Below, piece by piece: positions 27,996 to 37,585 of a stretch of DNA of 64,000 nt; within the stretch, counting starts at the first letter, position 1; each line of letters starts with the position of its first letter. The DNA is taken from NCBI GenBank assembly GCA_900546065.1, contig URBK01000005.1, positions 1-64,000 on the forward strand, given 5' to 3'. Origin of the DNA: an uncultured Alistipes sp. (GTDB taxonomy: Bacteria; Bacteroidota; Bacteroidia; Bacteroidales; Rikenellaceae). A program made the position numbers and the translations under genes. The notes under the pieces were generated by a model. It ran no database searches. It worked only from the letters and a program-made list of their open reading frames with translations, and was not told the DNA's origin.

Positions 27996-28760
27996 ATGAA
28001 GAGTATAAAGGTCATAAAGATCGGCGGCAAGCTGATCGAAAATGAAGAGGTGCTCGCTTCGCTGTGTGACGAACTGTCGTCGCTCGGCGAAGCGTTCGTA
28101 TTGGTACATGGCGGCGGCGTCATGGGCTCGCATCTGGCCGGGAAGCTGGGTGTCGAGGTGAAGATGCACGAGGGCCGCCGTATAACCGACGCCGCGACGC
28201 TCGATATAGCGGTTATGGCGTATGCCGGTCTGGCGAACAAACGTGTCGTGGCGGCGTTGCAGGCGCGCGGCGTCGATGCCTGCGGCCTTTCGGGCTGTGA
28301 CATGGGTGTCGTGGTGTCGCACCGCCGTCCTGTCGGCGAGATCGACTGGGGATATGTAGGCGACGTGGATCGTGTGCGGGCCGATGTGCTGGCCATGCTG
28401 CTCGATGCGGGTGTGACGCCCGTAATATCGCCCATAACCTGCTCGACGGCCGGCGAACTGCTCAATACGAATGCCGACAGCGTGGCTTCGGCCGTAGCGA
28501 CGGCACTGGCCGCGAAATATGATGTCGAGCTGGTCTTCACGCTCGACAAGGCGGGCGTGCTGCTCGATGTCGACGATGACAGTTCGCTTATCGCCCGCAT
28601 CACGCCCGAGACTTATGCTGCGTTGCGTGCCGAGCAGAAGATACATTCGGGCATGATTCCCAAGATCGACAATGCCTACAAGACCATCGGGGCGGGTGTA
28701 CGTTCGGTGCGTATAACCTCGCCGCACGATCTTTCGGGCGGTACTGTTGTGACAAAATAA
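27996..28760 (+). CDS. argB: Acylglutamate kinase
   Basis: Phosphorylates N-acylglutamate, the step before ArgC. 254 residues of the amino acid kinase fold: KIGGKLI at 7-13 for ATP phosphate, VHGGG at 42-46, EGRRIT for the substrate carboxylate, and NTNADSVAS late. The N-terminal extension found in arginine-inhibited hexameric enzymes is absent. Feedback control may therefore rest on the acyltransferase or on ArgR. argE follows after 12 bases. Confidence 0.93.
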   Translation: MKSIKVIKIGGKLIENEEVLASLCDELSSLGEAFVLVHGGGVMGSHLAGKLGVEVKMHEGRRITDAATLDIAVMAYAGLANKRVVAALQARGVDACGLSGCDMGVVVSHRRPVGEIDWGYVGDVDRVRADVLAMLLDAGVTPVISPITCSTAGELLNTNADSVASAVATALAAKYDVELVFTLDKAGVLLDVDDDSSLIARITPETYAALRAEQKIHSGMIPKIDNAYKTIGAGVRSVRITSPHDLSGGTVVTK

Positions 28761-28772
28761 ACTTTCGGAGAT

Positions 28773-29837
28773 ATGTCGCGCATGGATTTCGACTCTGCCG
28801 TGGCGTTGCTTCGACGCCTTATAGCAACCCCCTCGCCAAGCCGTGAGGAGGGTGCGGCCGCCGACATCATGGAGGCGGAGTTGAGGAGTATGGGGTACAC
28901 TCCGCACCGCAATGGCAATAACGTGTGGGCGGAGGCGTGCGCGCGTGATGACTCCAAACCGACGATATTGCTCGATGCGCATATCGACACGGTGCGTCCA
29001 TCGGCGGCATGGAGCCGGAATCCGTATGACGCATGTATCGAGGATGGACGTCTTTACGGTCTGGGAAGCAACGATACGGGCGGAAGTGTCGTGTCGCTGC
29101 TGGCAGCATTCGATTTTTTGGCACAGCGGCCGCAACCGTATAACCTTATATACCTCGCCTCGGCGGAGGAGGAGGTGACGGGTGCGGGCGGTGTGCGTGC
29201 CGTGCTGGGTGAATTGGGACATATCGACTTCGGCGTTGTGGGCGAGCCTACGGGGATGAATCCCGCCGTGGCGGAGAAGGGCCTTATGGTTCTGGACTGC
29301 ACGGCGCACGGCCGCGCGGGGCATGCCGCGCGCAACGAGGGCGTGAATGCCATATACAAGGCTCTGTCGGATATAGAGTGGTTCCGCACGCACCGTTTCG
29401 AGCGCGTGTCGCCGCTGTTGGGGCCTGTGAAGATGACCGTTACGGGAGTGCAGGCAGGAACGCAGCACAACGTCGTTCCGGCCGAGTGCCGGTTTATGGT
29501 CGATGTGCGTGTGAATGAGCTTTATACCAACGAGGAGCTCCTCGCCGAGATACGCTGCAGCGTCGGGTGCGACGTGGTGCCGCGCTCGACACATCTCTGT
29601 TCTTCGTCTATTGATGTGTCGCATCCGGCCGTGCGGCGGCTTGTGGCATCGGGACGCAAACCTTTCGGGTCGCCTACGATGTCCAATCAGGCTGTGATGC
29701 CGTTCCGCACGGTGAAGGTGGGGCCGGGCGACAGCGCCCGCTCGCATACGGCCGACGAGTATATATGTCTGGATGAGATCCGTGAGGCGACAGGAATCTA
29801 TACGGCGATGCTGGACGGAGTTGTACTGTCGGAATAA
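28773..29837 (+). CDS. argE: M20 family acylornithine deacylase (ArgE-type)
   Basis: Metal-dependent hydrolase of the ArgE/DapE family, removing the acyl group to release ornithine or, in the Bacteroidetes route, citrulline. 354 residues. Metal ligands are visible in LLDAHIDTV, GSNDTGGSV, AEEEVTG and GEPTG. Its place between argB and argH supports the arginine role rather than DapE. An ornithine carbamoyltransferase-type gene is not nearby, so the order of carbamoylation and deacylation cannot be judged from this window. Confidence 0.85.
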   Translation: MSRMDFDSAVALLRRLIATPSPSREEGAAADIMEAELRSMGYTPHRNGNNVWAEACARDDSKPTILLDAHIDTVRPSAAWSRNPYDACIEDGRLYGLGSNDTGGSVVSLLAAFDFLAQRPQPYNLIYLASAEEEVTGAGGVRAVLGELGHIDFGVVGEPTGMNPAVAEKGLMVLDCTAHGRAGHAARNEGVNAIYKALSDIEWFRTHRFERVSPLLGPVKMTVTGVQAGTQHNVVPAECRFMVDVRVNELYTNEELLAEIRCSVGCDVVPRSTHLCSSSIDVSHPAVRRLVASGRKPFGSPTMSNQAVMPFRTVKVGPGDSARSHTADEYICLDEIREATGIYTAMLDGVVLSE

Positions 29838-29852
29838 TTTGATTAATTTTAA

Positions 29853-29875
29853 CGCCGCGGGCCGCTCCTGCGGCG
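29853..29875 (+). other. Small GC hairpin between argE and argH
   Basis: CGCCGC (29853-29858) pairs with GCGGCG (29870-29875) around an 11-base loop. There is no clean T-run, so termination is doubtful. Confidence 0.35.
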
Positions 29876-29918
29876 TCGCCGCATTTTCGGAAATAGAGAT
29901 AAAACGATTATACGGATT

Positions 29919-31253
29919 ATGAAACTTTGGGATAAGGGATACGATATCGACTCTTTTGTCGAGAGGTTCACCGTGGGGCGTGACCGCGAGTTGGACATAT
30001 ATCTGGCCGAGGCCGACGTTCTGGGCAATATGGCCCACATGAAGATGCTCAACTCGATAGGCCTCATATCGGATGCCGACCGGGCGGCGTTGGCGAAGGC
30101 CCTGCGGCAGATATACGACAAGGTGCGCCGCGGTGAGTTCCGCATCGAGGAGGGTGTGGAGGATGTCCACTCGCAGGTGGAGTTCCTGCTGACGGAGATG
30201 TGCGGCGATGCCGGAAAGAGAATACATACGGGCCGCTCGCGCAACGATCAGGTGATGGTCGACATAAAGCTATTCTCGCGTGCGGCGCTGGCGGCGTTGC
30301 AGCGTGAGGTGGAGTCGCTCTTTACGACGTTGATAGCCAAGGCCGAGGAGTATAAGGATGTGCTCATGCCCGGATATACGCACATGCAGATAGCCATGCC
30401 TTCGTCGTTCGGGTTGTGGCTGAGTGCCTATGCCGAGTCTCTGGCGGATGATCTGTTGCAGCTCAAGGCTGCGTATGCGCTGGTGAATACCAATCCGCTG
30501 GGATCGGGTGCCGGCTACGGGTCGTCGGTACCGCTCGACCGCAAGATGACGACGCGTCTTCTGGGTTTCGACGATCTTGCGTATAACTCGATCTACGCCC
30601 AGATGCAGCGCGGCAAGACCGAGCGTACGGTGCTTACGGCCATTGCGGCCGTGGCGGCTACGGTCGGACGCCTCGCGCAGGACGTGTGCCTCTATTCGTG
30701 TGCCAATTTCGGGTTCGTGCGTCTGCCCGATGCCTTCACTACGGGGTCGAGCATCATGCCACACAAGAAGAATCCCGATATCTTCGAACTGATCCGTGCC
30801 CGCTGCAACCGCATGCAGGCCCAGCCGTTGGAGGTTACGCTCATATCGACAAACCTGCCGTCGGGATATTTCCGCGACATGCAGCTCACAAAGGAGATAT
30901 ACGTTCCCGCCTTCGGGGAGATAGCCGACTGCCTGAAGATGGCGCGTATGGGTATCGAGCAGATGCAGATAAACCGCGACATACTGAGCGACGGGAAGTA
31001 CAAGTATCTCTTTACTGTAGAGGATGTGAACGATGCCGTGGCGCGCGGCGTTCCCTTCCGTGACGCCTATCGTGAGGTGGGCATGCGTGTGCAGGCGGGC
31101 ACGTACGAACATGACGGGCGCGAGTTGCACCATACGCACGAGGGCAGTATAGGCAACCTCTGCCTGGATGCCATCGAACGCAAGTTCGTGCGCAACAAGT
31201 TCGACACAGCGGCGGCCGACGAGGCCGAGCGGCGTCTTATGGCGGAGGATTGA
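29919..31253 (+). CDS. argH: Argininosuccinate lyase
   Basis: Last arginine step, splitting argininosuccinate into arginine and fumarate. 444 residues of the fumarase/aspartase superfamily. The signature loop GSSIMPHKKNPD lies at about 277-288 and contains the catalytic serine; HTGRSRNDQ and PGYTHMQIA are the other two conserved regions. thiL follows after 12 bases, so it is likely cotranscribed. Confidence 0.96.
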   Translation: MKLWDKGYDIDSFVERFTVGRDRELDIYLAEADVLGNMAHMKMLNSIGLISDADRAALAKALRQIYDKVRRGEFRIEEGVEDVHSQVEFLLTEMCGDAGKRIHTGRSRNDQVMVDIKLFSRAALAALQREVESLFTTLIAKAEEYKDVLMPGYTHMQIAMPSSFGLWLSAYAESLADDLLQLKAAYALVNTNPLGSGAGYGSSVPLDRKMTTRLLGFDDLAYNSIYAQMQRGKTERTVLTAIAAVAATVGRLAQDVCLYSCANFGFVRLPDAFTTGSSIMPHKKNPDIFELIRARCNRMQAQPLEVTLISTNLPSGYFRDMQLTKEIYVPAFGEIADCLKMARMGIEQMQINRDILSDGKYKYLFTVEDVNDAVARGVPFRDAYREVGMRVQAGTYEHDGRELHHTHEGSIGNLCLDAIERKFVRNKFDTAAADEAERRLMAED

Positions 31254-31265
31254 TCTTGAGGAGGC

Positions 31266-32204
31266 ATGACGGAGTTCGGACTCATAGATTTTGCGGCGCG
31301 GCTCTTCTCCGATGTCGACCGTCACGGCTGGGAGGCCATAGGCGACGACTGTACGGTGATGCCGGTAGGTGACGGGGATGTCGTCGCCCTTACGACCGAC
31401 ATGCTGGTCGAGGGCGTGCATTTCCTGCGTGATGCCGTGACGCCACGGGAGTTGGGACGCAAGGCCCTTGCCGTAAACTTGAGCGATGTCGCTGCAATGG
31501 GTTTGCGCCCCGTGGCGACGCTCTTGTCTGTGGCCCTGCCGCACGGAACGGAGGAGCGGTGGGCGAGGGAGTTTATCGAGGGCTACTCGGATATGTCTCA
31601 CAGTGAAGGTGTGGCGCTTGTGGGTGGCGATACGACATCGTCAAAGTACGGCATTGCGATAAATGTCGTAGCCATCGGCCACGGCGCCGCCTCGCATGTC
31701 AAGCGCCGTTCGGCGGCGCGTGTCGGTGACGAGATATTCGTTGCGGGTGAGTTGGGCGGCTCGGCTCTGGGCCTTGAAGATATACTTGCGGGACGTCTTG
31801 ATACACCGTTGGCAGACCTCCACCGTAATCCTACGGCCCAGACGGCAGAGGGAGAGTGGCTTGGCGGCCGCAGCGAGGTGCATGCCATGATGGATCTCTC
31901 GGACGGTCTGGCGTCGGATCTGTGCCATATATTGCGTGCCTCGTCTTGCGGTGCCGAGATAAACGTCGAGGCGATCCCTGCCGTCCGTGGCGATGTGCGT
32001 GCCGCCGTGTGCGGCGGCGAGGACTATAAACTGCTGCTGACGGCCGACGCGGCATCGGGCGGGCAGTTGCGGCAGGCCTTTGGCGAGCGCTTCGGACACG
32101 AACTTTACCGCATAGGGCGTATCACCGCGTCGGGCCCGCGTATCGTATGGCGGGAAGGCGGTGTAGAGATCAATCCCGACTGGCACGGGTTTGTACACTT
32201 TTAG
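31266..32204 (+). CDS. thiL: Thiamine-monophosphate kinase
   Basis: Phosphorylates thiamine monophosphate to the diphosphate cofactor. 312 residues. Visible motifs: IGDDC near 25, TTDMLVEGVHF (43-53), NLSDVAAMG, GGDTTSS and DLSDGLASD, all of the ThiL/PurM ATP-binding fold. It ends the arginine operon and is followed by a strong terminator; it has no obvious metabolic link with arginine. The diphosphate it makes is needed by the transketolase at 14755. Confidence 0.93.
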   Translation: MTEFGLIDFAARLFSDVDRHGWEAIGDDCTVMPVGDGDVVALTTDMLVEGVHFLRDAVTPRELGRKALAVNLSDVAAMGLRPVATLLSVALPHGTEERWAREFIEGYSDMSHSEGVALVGGDTTSSKYGIAINVVAIGHGAASHVKRRSAARVGDEIFVAGELGGSALGLEDILAGRLDTPLADLHRNPTAQTAEGEWLGGRSEVHAMMDLSDGLASDLCHILRASSCGAEINVEAIPAVRGDVRAAVCGGEDYKLLLTADAASGGQLRQAFGERFGHELYRIGRITASGPRIVWREGGVEINPDWHGFVHF

Positions 32205-32229
32205 TGTGGGACTTTGTATGTAAGAATCA

Positions 32230-32258
32230 GGGGGAAACTGAAGGTTTCCTCCTTTTTT
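32230..32258 (+). terminator. Rho-independent terminator after thiL
   Basis: A 9-bp stem (32230-32238 with 32244-32252, one G-T pair) closes a TGAAG loop, followed by six T. It lies between convergent thiL and the flippase gene. Confidence 0.85.
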
Positions 32259-32259
32259 G

Positions 32260-33714
32260 TCACTTGCGGTGCAGAAGGTCGCGCGCGATCTTCATCACCT
32301 CGCGCATGGCCTCCATGCGTGTTGCAGCCGCGACAGCTGCATATACGGCTATGCCTGCCACGATCTTCGCCGCAAGGCGCAAAGCTACGTGCCACCCTTC
32401 GGTCCATTCACCGAGGAGCATCACCGTACCGTACATTATGGCTGTGAGGGCGGCTGCGGGCAGCAGCGCACGCACAAGCCGCAGGAGCGAGAGCGACGTA
32501 TATCTGCGCGCCGCCAGAGCGTTCGCCGCAAGGTCGCACGCCGAGGATAGGGCCATGCCCCATGCTACGGCGCGTACGCTTATGGGGATCGTAACGGCGA
32601 GTATGATGGTCATGATGACCTTCTTGAGGATCTCCAGCCGCAGGATTATGGCTCCGTCGCTGCCTACCTTCATTACGTTGTATGCGACGGCCGCAACGGG
32701 ATAGAAGAAGCCGGCCACGCAGAGTATGCGGAAGTATGGTACGGCCGGATGCCATGCGGGCTTGAGCAGAAGTGTGTAGATGTCCTCTGCGGTTGCGATT
32801 AGCCCCGCCATGACAGGGAAGATGACAAATGCCGTCACCATCGCCACGCGTCGGTAACCCTCGGCGAACTTGCCCCCGTCGCCAGCGATCTTCGACATGG
32901 CGGGGAAGGTGACGCTCTGTATCGACTGCATGGTCGAGGTTACGGGCATATCCTTGAGTTTCTGGGCCTGATTATAGTATCCGAGGGCGTCGCCCGAATA
33001 TATCTTGCCGATGAAGAGCTGCGCCACATTGTTGTAGAGCGATGTGACCAGATCGGTCGACATGAGGCGCAGACTGTATGGAGCCATCTCGCGCAGAGAT
33101 GCGGCACGCACACCTTGCGGACGCCACGGACTGCGCCACCACAGCATTGCCGCCTTGGCTGCCATCATCACCACGCGCTGTGCCGCGAGGCTCCAGACGC
33201 CGCAGCCGGCCAGAGCCATGACGATGGCTGCGATACCGCTTATGAGCGACGAGAGGAAGGTTATGGTCGAGAGCTGCGCAAAGCGGAACTCGCGTACCAT
33301 GATAGTATTCTGTATGACGCATAAGGCGTTTAGCGGCAGCAGCAGATAGAGTACGGGTGCTACGGCTGCGATCTCCGGCCAGCCGTAATAGCGTGCCATG
33401 GCGGGTGCGGCGGCCGTGAGCAGGGCATATAGGACCAGCGAGGTGAGGATGTTGAAGCGGAAGACGGCCTTGTATTCGCCGTCGGAGGGCGAGGCCTTGC
33501 GTATGAGTGTTTGCGAGAATCCGCTGTCGACGACAACCTGTGCCAGCGCCGTGAATACCGTCAGTACGGCCATCACGGCGAAATCCATGGGTGCGAGCTG
33601 GTTGGCCACGACGATGCTCACCACCATCTGCAACAACATGGAGCCTATCTTCTCCGAGAGGCTCCATGCTACGCCCGAGGCGACGCGCTCGCTCAGTTGT
33701 CGGTTGGCATCCAT
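32260..33714 (-). CDS. Oligosaccharide flippase family protein (Wzx/MOP-like)
   Basis: Polytopic inner-membrane protein of 484 residues with about 12-14 hydrophobic segments. The pattern is that of MOP-superfamily exporters that flip lipid-linked sugars: an amphipathic N-terminus containing SGVAWSL, the VDSGFSQTLIRK stretch after TM2-3, and MVREFRFAQLS. No glycosyltransferase genes flank it, so the substrate is unknown; it could serve LPS, capsule or another envelope polymer. It is the last gene of the ackA-ptb-buk-aroQ run, 14 bases after aroQ. Confidence 0.8.
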   Translation of the reverse strand: MDANRQLSERVASGVAWSLSEKIGSMLLQMVVSIVVANQLAPMDFAVMAVLTVFTALAQVVVDSGFSQTLIRKASPSDGEYKAVFRFNILTSLVLYALLTAAAPAMARYYGWPEIAAVAPVLYLLLPLNALCVIQNTIMVREFRFAQLSTITFLSSLISGIAAIVMALAGCGVWSLAAQRVVMMAAKAAMLWWRSPWRPQGVRAASLREMAPYSLRLMSTDLVTSLYNNVAQLFIGKIYSGDALGYYNQAQKLKDMPVTSTMQSIQSVTFPAMSKIAGDGGKFAEGYRRVAMVTAFVIFPVMAGLIATAEDIYTLLLKPAWHPAVPYFRILCVAGFFYPVAAVAYNVMKVGSDGAIILRLEILKKVIMTIILAVTIPISVRAVAWGMALSSACDLAANALAARRYTSLSLLRLVRALLPAAALTAIMYGTVMLLGEWTEGWHVALRLAAKIVAGIAVYAAVAAATRMEAMREVMKIARDLLHRK

Positions 33715-33728
33715 CGTGCGGCCTGTTG

Positions 33729-34151
33729 TCAGCCCAGAAGGGCCTCAACGCCCAAACGGTACGAGTCCAGACCGAATCCCATGATCGAACCCTTGGCTAC
33801 GGGTGCGATCATCGAGATGTGGCGGAACTCCTCGCGTGCGAGTATCGACGATATGTGTACCTCCACAACGGGTGTGATGACGGCCGAGATGGCGTCGCGC
33901 AGCGCAACGGAGGTATGGGTGTATCCGCCCGCATTCAGGACGATGCCGTCATAACGGCCGACACTGCGGTGGATGGTGTTGATGAGTTCGCCCTCGATGT
34001 TAGACTGGTAGTAATCTAACTCGACGCGGCCTTCGTAACGGTGTCGCAGCTGCGACATGTAGTCGTCGAAGGTGGTGGTGCCGTAGGTGCCTACGTCGCG
34101 CGTACCCTGAAGGTTGAGGTTCGGGCCGTTGAGTATGAGTATCTTTTTCAT
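33729..34151 (-). CDS. aroQ: 3-dehydroquinate dehydratase, type II
   Basis: Shikimate pathway dehydratase of the dodecameric type II class. 140 residues from the ATG at 34151. Motifs: LNGPNLNLQGTR near the start, with the catalytic Arg/Tyr region; SNIEGELI; INAGGYTHTS in the variant LNAGGYTHTS; and EVHISSILAREEFR. It supplies chorismate for the trp operon further along. The start codon lies 2 bases after the buk stop, so it is cotranscribed. Confidence 0.95.
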   Translation of the reverse strand: MKKILILNGPNLNLQGTRDVGTYGTTTFDDYMSQLRHRYEGRVELDYYQSNIEGELINTIHRSVGRYDGIVLNAGGYTHTSVALRDAISAVITPVVEVHISSILAREEFRHISMIAPVAKGSIMGFGLDSYRLGVEALLG

Positions 34152-34153
34152 TG

Positions 34154-35299
34154 TCATTCGTATATTTTTGCTACGGTCTGGTTTTGCAGCACCCGCAGCG
34201 CATTGTGTGCCAGCGCCTGCAGTTCGTTCTCGCCCGGGAAGATCTCTATCGGGGCGATGAAACGGCAGTAGCGCGTTATGTAGTCCGTAACGCGGCTGCA
34301 ATATGCTATGCCGCCAGTGAGTATCACGGCGTCGACCTCGCCTCGCAGCACCGCGGCCATCTGCCCGATGCTCTTGACGATGGTGAAACTCATAAGTTCG
34401 AGAGCCTTTGCCGCCTCGCTGTCGCCGGTTGCGGCGCGGTTGTCCAGCTCGCGCACGGAGTTGGTACCCGTGAGCGATACCAGACCCGCATGTCCGACGA
34501 TGAGATGCCGCGCCTGTTCGTGCGTGTATCGTCCCGAGTAGCAGAGGTCGACCAGATCGCCCGCAGGTACAGTCCCCGCACGTTCCGGTGCGACGGGACC
34601 CTCACCGTCGAGGGCGTTGTTCACGTCGATGACGCGCCCCTTGCGGTGCGCCGCCACCGAGATGCCGCCTCCCATGTGTGCCACAACGAGATTCAGCTCC
34701 TCGTACGGGCGTCCCACACGCTCGGCATATATGCGTGCCGTGGCTTTCTGGTTGAGCGCATGAAAGACCGAACGTCGGCGGATCTGTGCCACGCCGCACA
34801 TCTTGGCCACATCGATGCGCTCATCCACAACCACAGGGTCGGCAATGTAGGCCTTTACGCCGCACTGCTGCGCGATCTCGTCTGCGATTATGGCGCTCAA
34901 ATTCGAGGCGTGCTGCGGCGTGCAGTGGCGCAGCTCGTCGATCATCAGTTCGTTTACTTCGTATACGCCGCTCTCTATCGGACGCAACAATCCTCCCCGG
35001 CCGATTACGGCCGAGAAGGATGTCGGGTCGATGTCGTTGTCGGCAAGTGTCGAGAGGATGATGCCCTTTCGCCACTCGACTTGGTCGGTGAGTGTTTCGA
35101 ACCGCTCGATCTCGTCGGTACGGTGTGTGACGCAAAGCTCCACCACGGGCGTGCGATTGCGGTAGACGGCCATCTTGGTGGAGGTCGAACCCGTATTTAT
35201 CGCCAATATGGTGAACGTGTGCAGGAGTTCGGTGCTGAAGATCAGGGCATCCTTGTCCTGCATCGGGTCCTTCGTTACTCGCGTGAAGTTTATCGCCAT
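34154..35299 (-). CDS. buk: Butyrate kinase
   Basis: Acyl kinase of the acetate/butyrate kinase family, turning butyryl phosphate into butyrate with ATP gain. 381 residues as drawn. The family core begins at ILAINTGSTSTK (about residue 31), so the true start may be the ATG at 35263 or the one at 35299. AHMGGGISV, RAGTVPAGDLVDLC and ILTGGIAY are typical of Buk rather than AckA. It follows ptb by 22 bases, and the two form the classical Ptb-Buk branch. Branched-chain acids such as isobutyrate or isovalerate are alternative substrates. Confidence 0.9.
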   Translation of the reverse strand: MAINFTRVTKDPMQDKDALIFSTELLHTFTILAINTGSTSTKMAVYRNRTPVVELCVTHRTDEIERFETLTDQVEWRKGIILSTLADNDIDPTSFSAVIGRGGLLRPIESGVYEVNELMIDELRHCTPQHASNLSAIIADEIAQQCGVKAYIADPVVVDERIDVAKMCGVAQIRRRSVFHALNQKATARIYAERVGRPYEELNLVVAHMGGGISVAAHRKGRVIDVNNALDGEGPVAPERAGTVPAGDLVDLCYSGRYTHEQARHLIVGHAGLVSLTGTNSVRELDNRAATGDSEAAKALELMSFTIVKSIGQMAAVLRGEVDAVILTGGIAYCSRVTDYITRYCRFIAPIEIFPGENELQALAHNALRVLQNQTVAKIYE

Positions 35300-35321
35300 A
35301 CGTCGTCGCTGTGTCGGTCGG

Positions 35322-36227
35322 TTAACGTGCGGCCAGACAGGCGAGCGCTATCGAATACTTCTTTGTGAGGGCCGTATCACCGCGTGAGGTGAGTACGCAC
35401 GGAACCTTCGTTCCCATGACCATAGCGGCCAGTTCCGCTCCGGCGAAGTGCGACGCCGCCTTGAAGAAGACGTTCGCCGACTCGATGTTGGGGAAGAGCA
35501 GGCAGTCGGGGTCGCCAGCGACGCTCGAACCCTTCACCTTCTTGTGCTCGGCAACCTCCTTGTAGAGGGCTACGTCGAGCGACAGGGGACCGTCGACGAT
35601 GACATTTCCCAACTGTCCGCGGTCGCCCATCTTGGCCAGAATGGCTCCTTCGGTAGATGAAGGTACCGACGGCAGCACCTGCTCCGAGGGAGCTATGCAG
35701 GCGATCTTCGGGCAGTCGATGCCCAGCAGCTTGGCCGTCTTGGCCAGATAGCCTATGAGGATGGTCTTCTGCTTGAAGTCGGGCAGCGGAATCACGGCTA
35801 CGTCCGATACCGAGAGCAGGCGCTCGCGGCCCGGCATCTCGATCACGGCCACATGGCTCAACGCACCCTTGGGCGGGAAGAGACCCGCATCCTTGTTGAG
35901 GATGCCGCGCATGTACTTGTCGGTCGATACCAGACCCTTCATCAACACGTCGGCACGGCCGTTGACTACGGCCTGTACGGCGAGGTTGACACATGCCACA
36001 TCGCTCGGCTCGTCGATGATGCGGAAGATATTGATGTCGATCTGCAACTCGCGGCAGGCCTGCTCGATCGTGGCCTTGTCGCCAAAGAGCGTCGCCTCGA
36101 CAAGACCGTCCTTCCATGCGTTGTAGACAGCCTCGATCGTGTGCGTATCCTGACCGTAGGCTACGGCGAGACGCTTGCGTCCCCGTGCCGCTGCGGCCGT
36201 TACCAGTTCTTCAAGATGCTTTATCAT
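35322..36227 (-). CDS. ptb: Phosphate butyryltransferase
   Basis: Transfers the acyl group from butyryl-CoA to phosphate. 301 residues, the length of Clostridium Ptb and shorter than most Pta. Shared features with that family are the MKGLVST stretch near 95, LNKDAGL, SHVAV, KMGDRGQ, VDGPLSLD and the final VLTSR. The catalytic-domain layout is common to phosphate acetyltransferases, so acetyl-CoA could also be used. It sits between ackA and buk and could feed both kinases. Confidence 0.88.
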   Translation of the reverse strand: MIKHLEELVTAAAARGRKRLAVAYGQDTHTIEAVYNAWKDGLVEATLFGDKATIEQACRELQIDINIFRIIDEPSDVACVNLAVQAVVNGRADVLMKGLVSTDKYMRGILNKDAGLFPPKGALSHVAVIEMPGRERLLSVSDVAVIPLPDFKQKTILIGYLAKTAKLLGIDCPKIACIAPSEQVLPSVPSSTEGAILAKMGDRGQLGNVIVDGPLSLDVALYKEVAEHKKVKGSSVAGDPDCLLFPNIESANVFFKAASHFAGAELAAMVMGTKVPCVLTSRGDTALTKKYSIALACLAAR

Positions 36228-36258
36228 GACGTTTGTGTTTTTGGGTTTCGTGTGGTTG

Positions 36259-37470
36259 TTATTTGAGATCCTTTGTAAGCTCGTAGGTGTCGGTGGCGAT
36301 CACCAGCTCCTCGTTTGTGGCTATCGTGGCCACCTTCACGCGCGATTCGGGTGTCGAGAGTATGGCGTCGACGCCGCGCGAGGCGCGGTTGACAGCCTCG
36401 TCGATGCGTATGCCCATGAACTCCATGCCGGAACATACCCAGCTGCGCAGCTCGAACGAGTTCTCGCCCACGCCGCCCGTGAAGATCAGCAGGTCGACAC
36501 CGCCCATCTCGGCGGCATACGCGCCTACGAACTTCTTGACGCGTGTGTAGTACATGTCGCGGGCGATGATGGCATTGCGGTTGCCGGCCTCGTATGCGGC
36601 GTCGATATCGCGCATGTCGCTCGATATGCCCGTCAGGCCCAATACACCCGAACGTTTGTTCATCATGGCGTTGATCTCCGAGAAACTCATACCCTCCTTC
36701 TCGCCGATGAATGTGATGGCACTGGCGTCGACGTTGCCGCAGCGCGTACCCATCACCAGACCGTCCAGAGGCGAGAAGCCCATCGACGTGTCGTATGACT
36801 TGCCGTTGAGGATTGCCGTCACCGAGCCCCCGTTGCCTATGTGGCAGGTGATGATCTTCGAGTTGTTGAAGTCGAGGCCGGCCAGCTGTGCGCCTATCTT
36901 GGCCACATACTTGTGGCTTGTGCCGTGGAAGCCGTACTTGCGTACGCGGTACTTCTCGTAGTACTCCATCGGAAGGGCATAGAGGTAGTTGGTGGCGGGT
37001 ATGGTCTGGTGGAACGAGGTGTCGAATACGGTCACCTGAGGCACTCCCGGCAGAACCTTCTCGATCGAGAGCACGCCCTCCAGATTGGCGGGGTTGTGCA
37101 GCGGCGCGATGTCGAAGAGCGAGCGTATGTGCTCCTTGGCCTGCTCGTCGACGATGCAGCTGCCCTTGAAGTACTCGCCTCCGTGTGCCACGCGGTGGCC
37201 TACGGCGCGGATCTGCGACAGGTTGTCGATTACACCGTGCTGCGGGTCCGTCAGGGCCTTCAGCACGAGGCTTATGCCCGTGGTGTGGTCGGGGATGGGC
37301 ATGTGCAGCTCATACTTATCCTTGCCCGTGGGCTTGTGTGTAAGGTCGCCTTCGGGCAGACCTATGCGCTCGACCAGACCTTTGGCCATCAGCTTGCTGC
37401 TGTTGCTGTCGATGTCGATCAGCTGATACTTGATCGACGAGCTTCCGCAATTGAGTACAAGTACAATCAT
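36259..37470 (-). CDS. ackA: Acetate kinase
   Basis: Generates acetate and ATP from acetyl phosphate. 403 residues from the ATG at 37470, which places the family start LVLNCGSSSIKY at residues 4-15; upstream in-frame codons have no family similarity. Motifs: HRVAHGG, HIGNGGS for phosphate, GFSPLDGLVMGTRCG and FTGGVGENS. pta would be the usual neighbour; here ptb and buk follow instead, 31 bases on. Confidence 0.95.
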   Translation of the reverse strand: MIVLVLNCGSSSIKYQLIDIDSNSSKLMAKGLVERIGLPEGDLTHKPTGKDKYELHMPIPDHTTGISLVLKALTDPQHGVIDNLSQIRAVGHRVAHGGEYFKGSCIVDEQAKEHIRSLFDIAPLHNPANLEGVLSIEKVLPGVPQVTVFDTSFHQTIPATNYLYALPMEYYEKYRVRKYGFHGTSHKYVAKIGAQLAGLDFNNSKIITCHIGNGGSVTAILNGKSYDTSMGFSPLDGLVMGTRCGNVDASAITFIGEKEGMSFSEINAMMNKRSGVLGLTGISSDMRDIDAAYEAGNRNAIIARDMYYTRVKKFVGAYAAEMGGVDLLIFTGGVGENSFELRSWVCSGMEFMGIRIDEAVNRASRGVDAILSTPESRVKVATIATNEELVIATDTYELTKDLK

Positions 37471-37585
37471 CTCTATTTTCGTTTTTTTGGTTATTTCCGT
37501 TTTTTCGTATCCGCCCGTGCCTTCTGGTTCCTTCAGCCGCTTCAATACGGTCTTCGCCATCGTGGGTGCAGTGTCTGCCGCATTT

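Noticed and set aside
26826..30227. A very long open frame on the minus strand opposite argD-argB-argE-argH.
   Set aside because: The plus-strand genes match known enzymes residue by residue; the antisense frame has no recognisable motif and arises from the GC-rich codon pattern.
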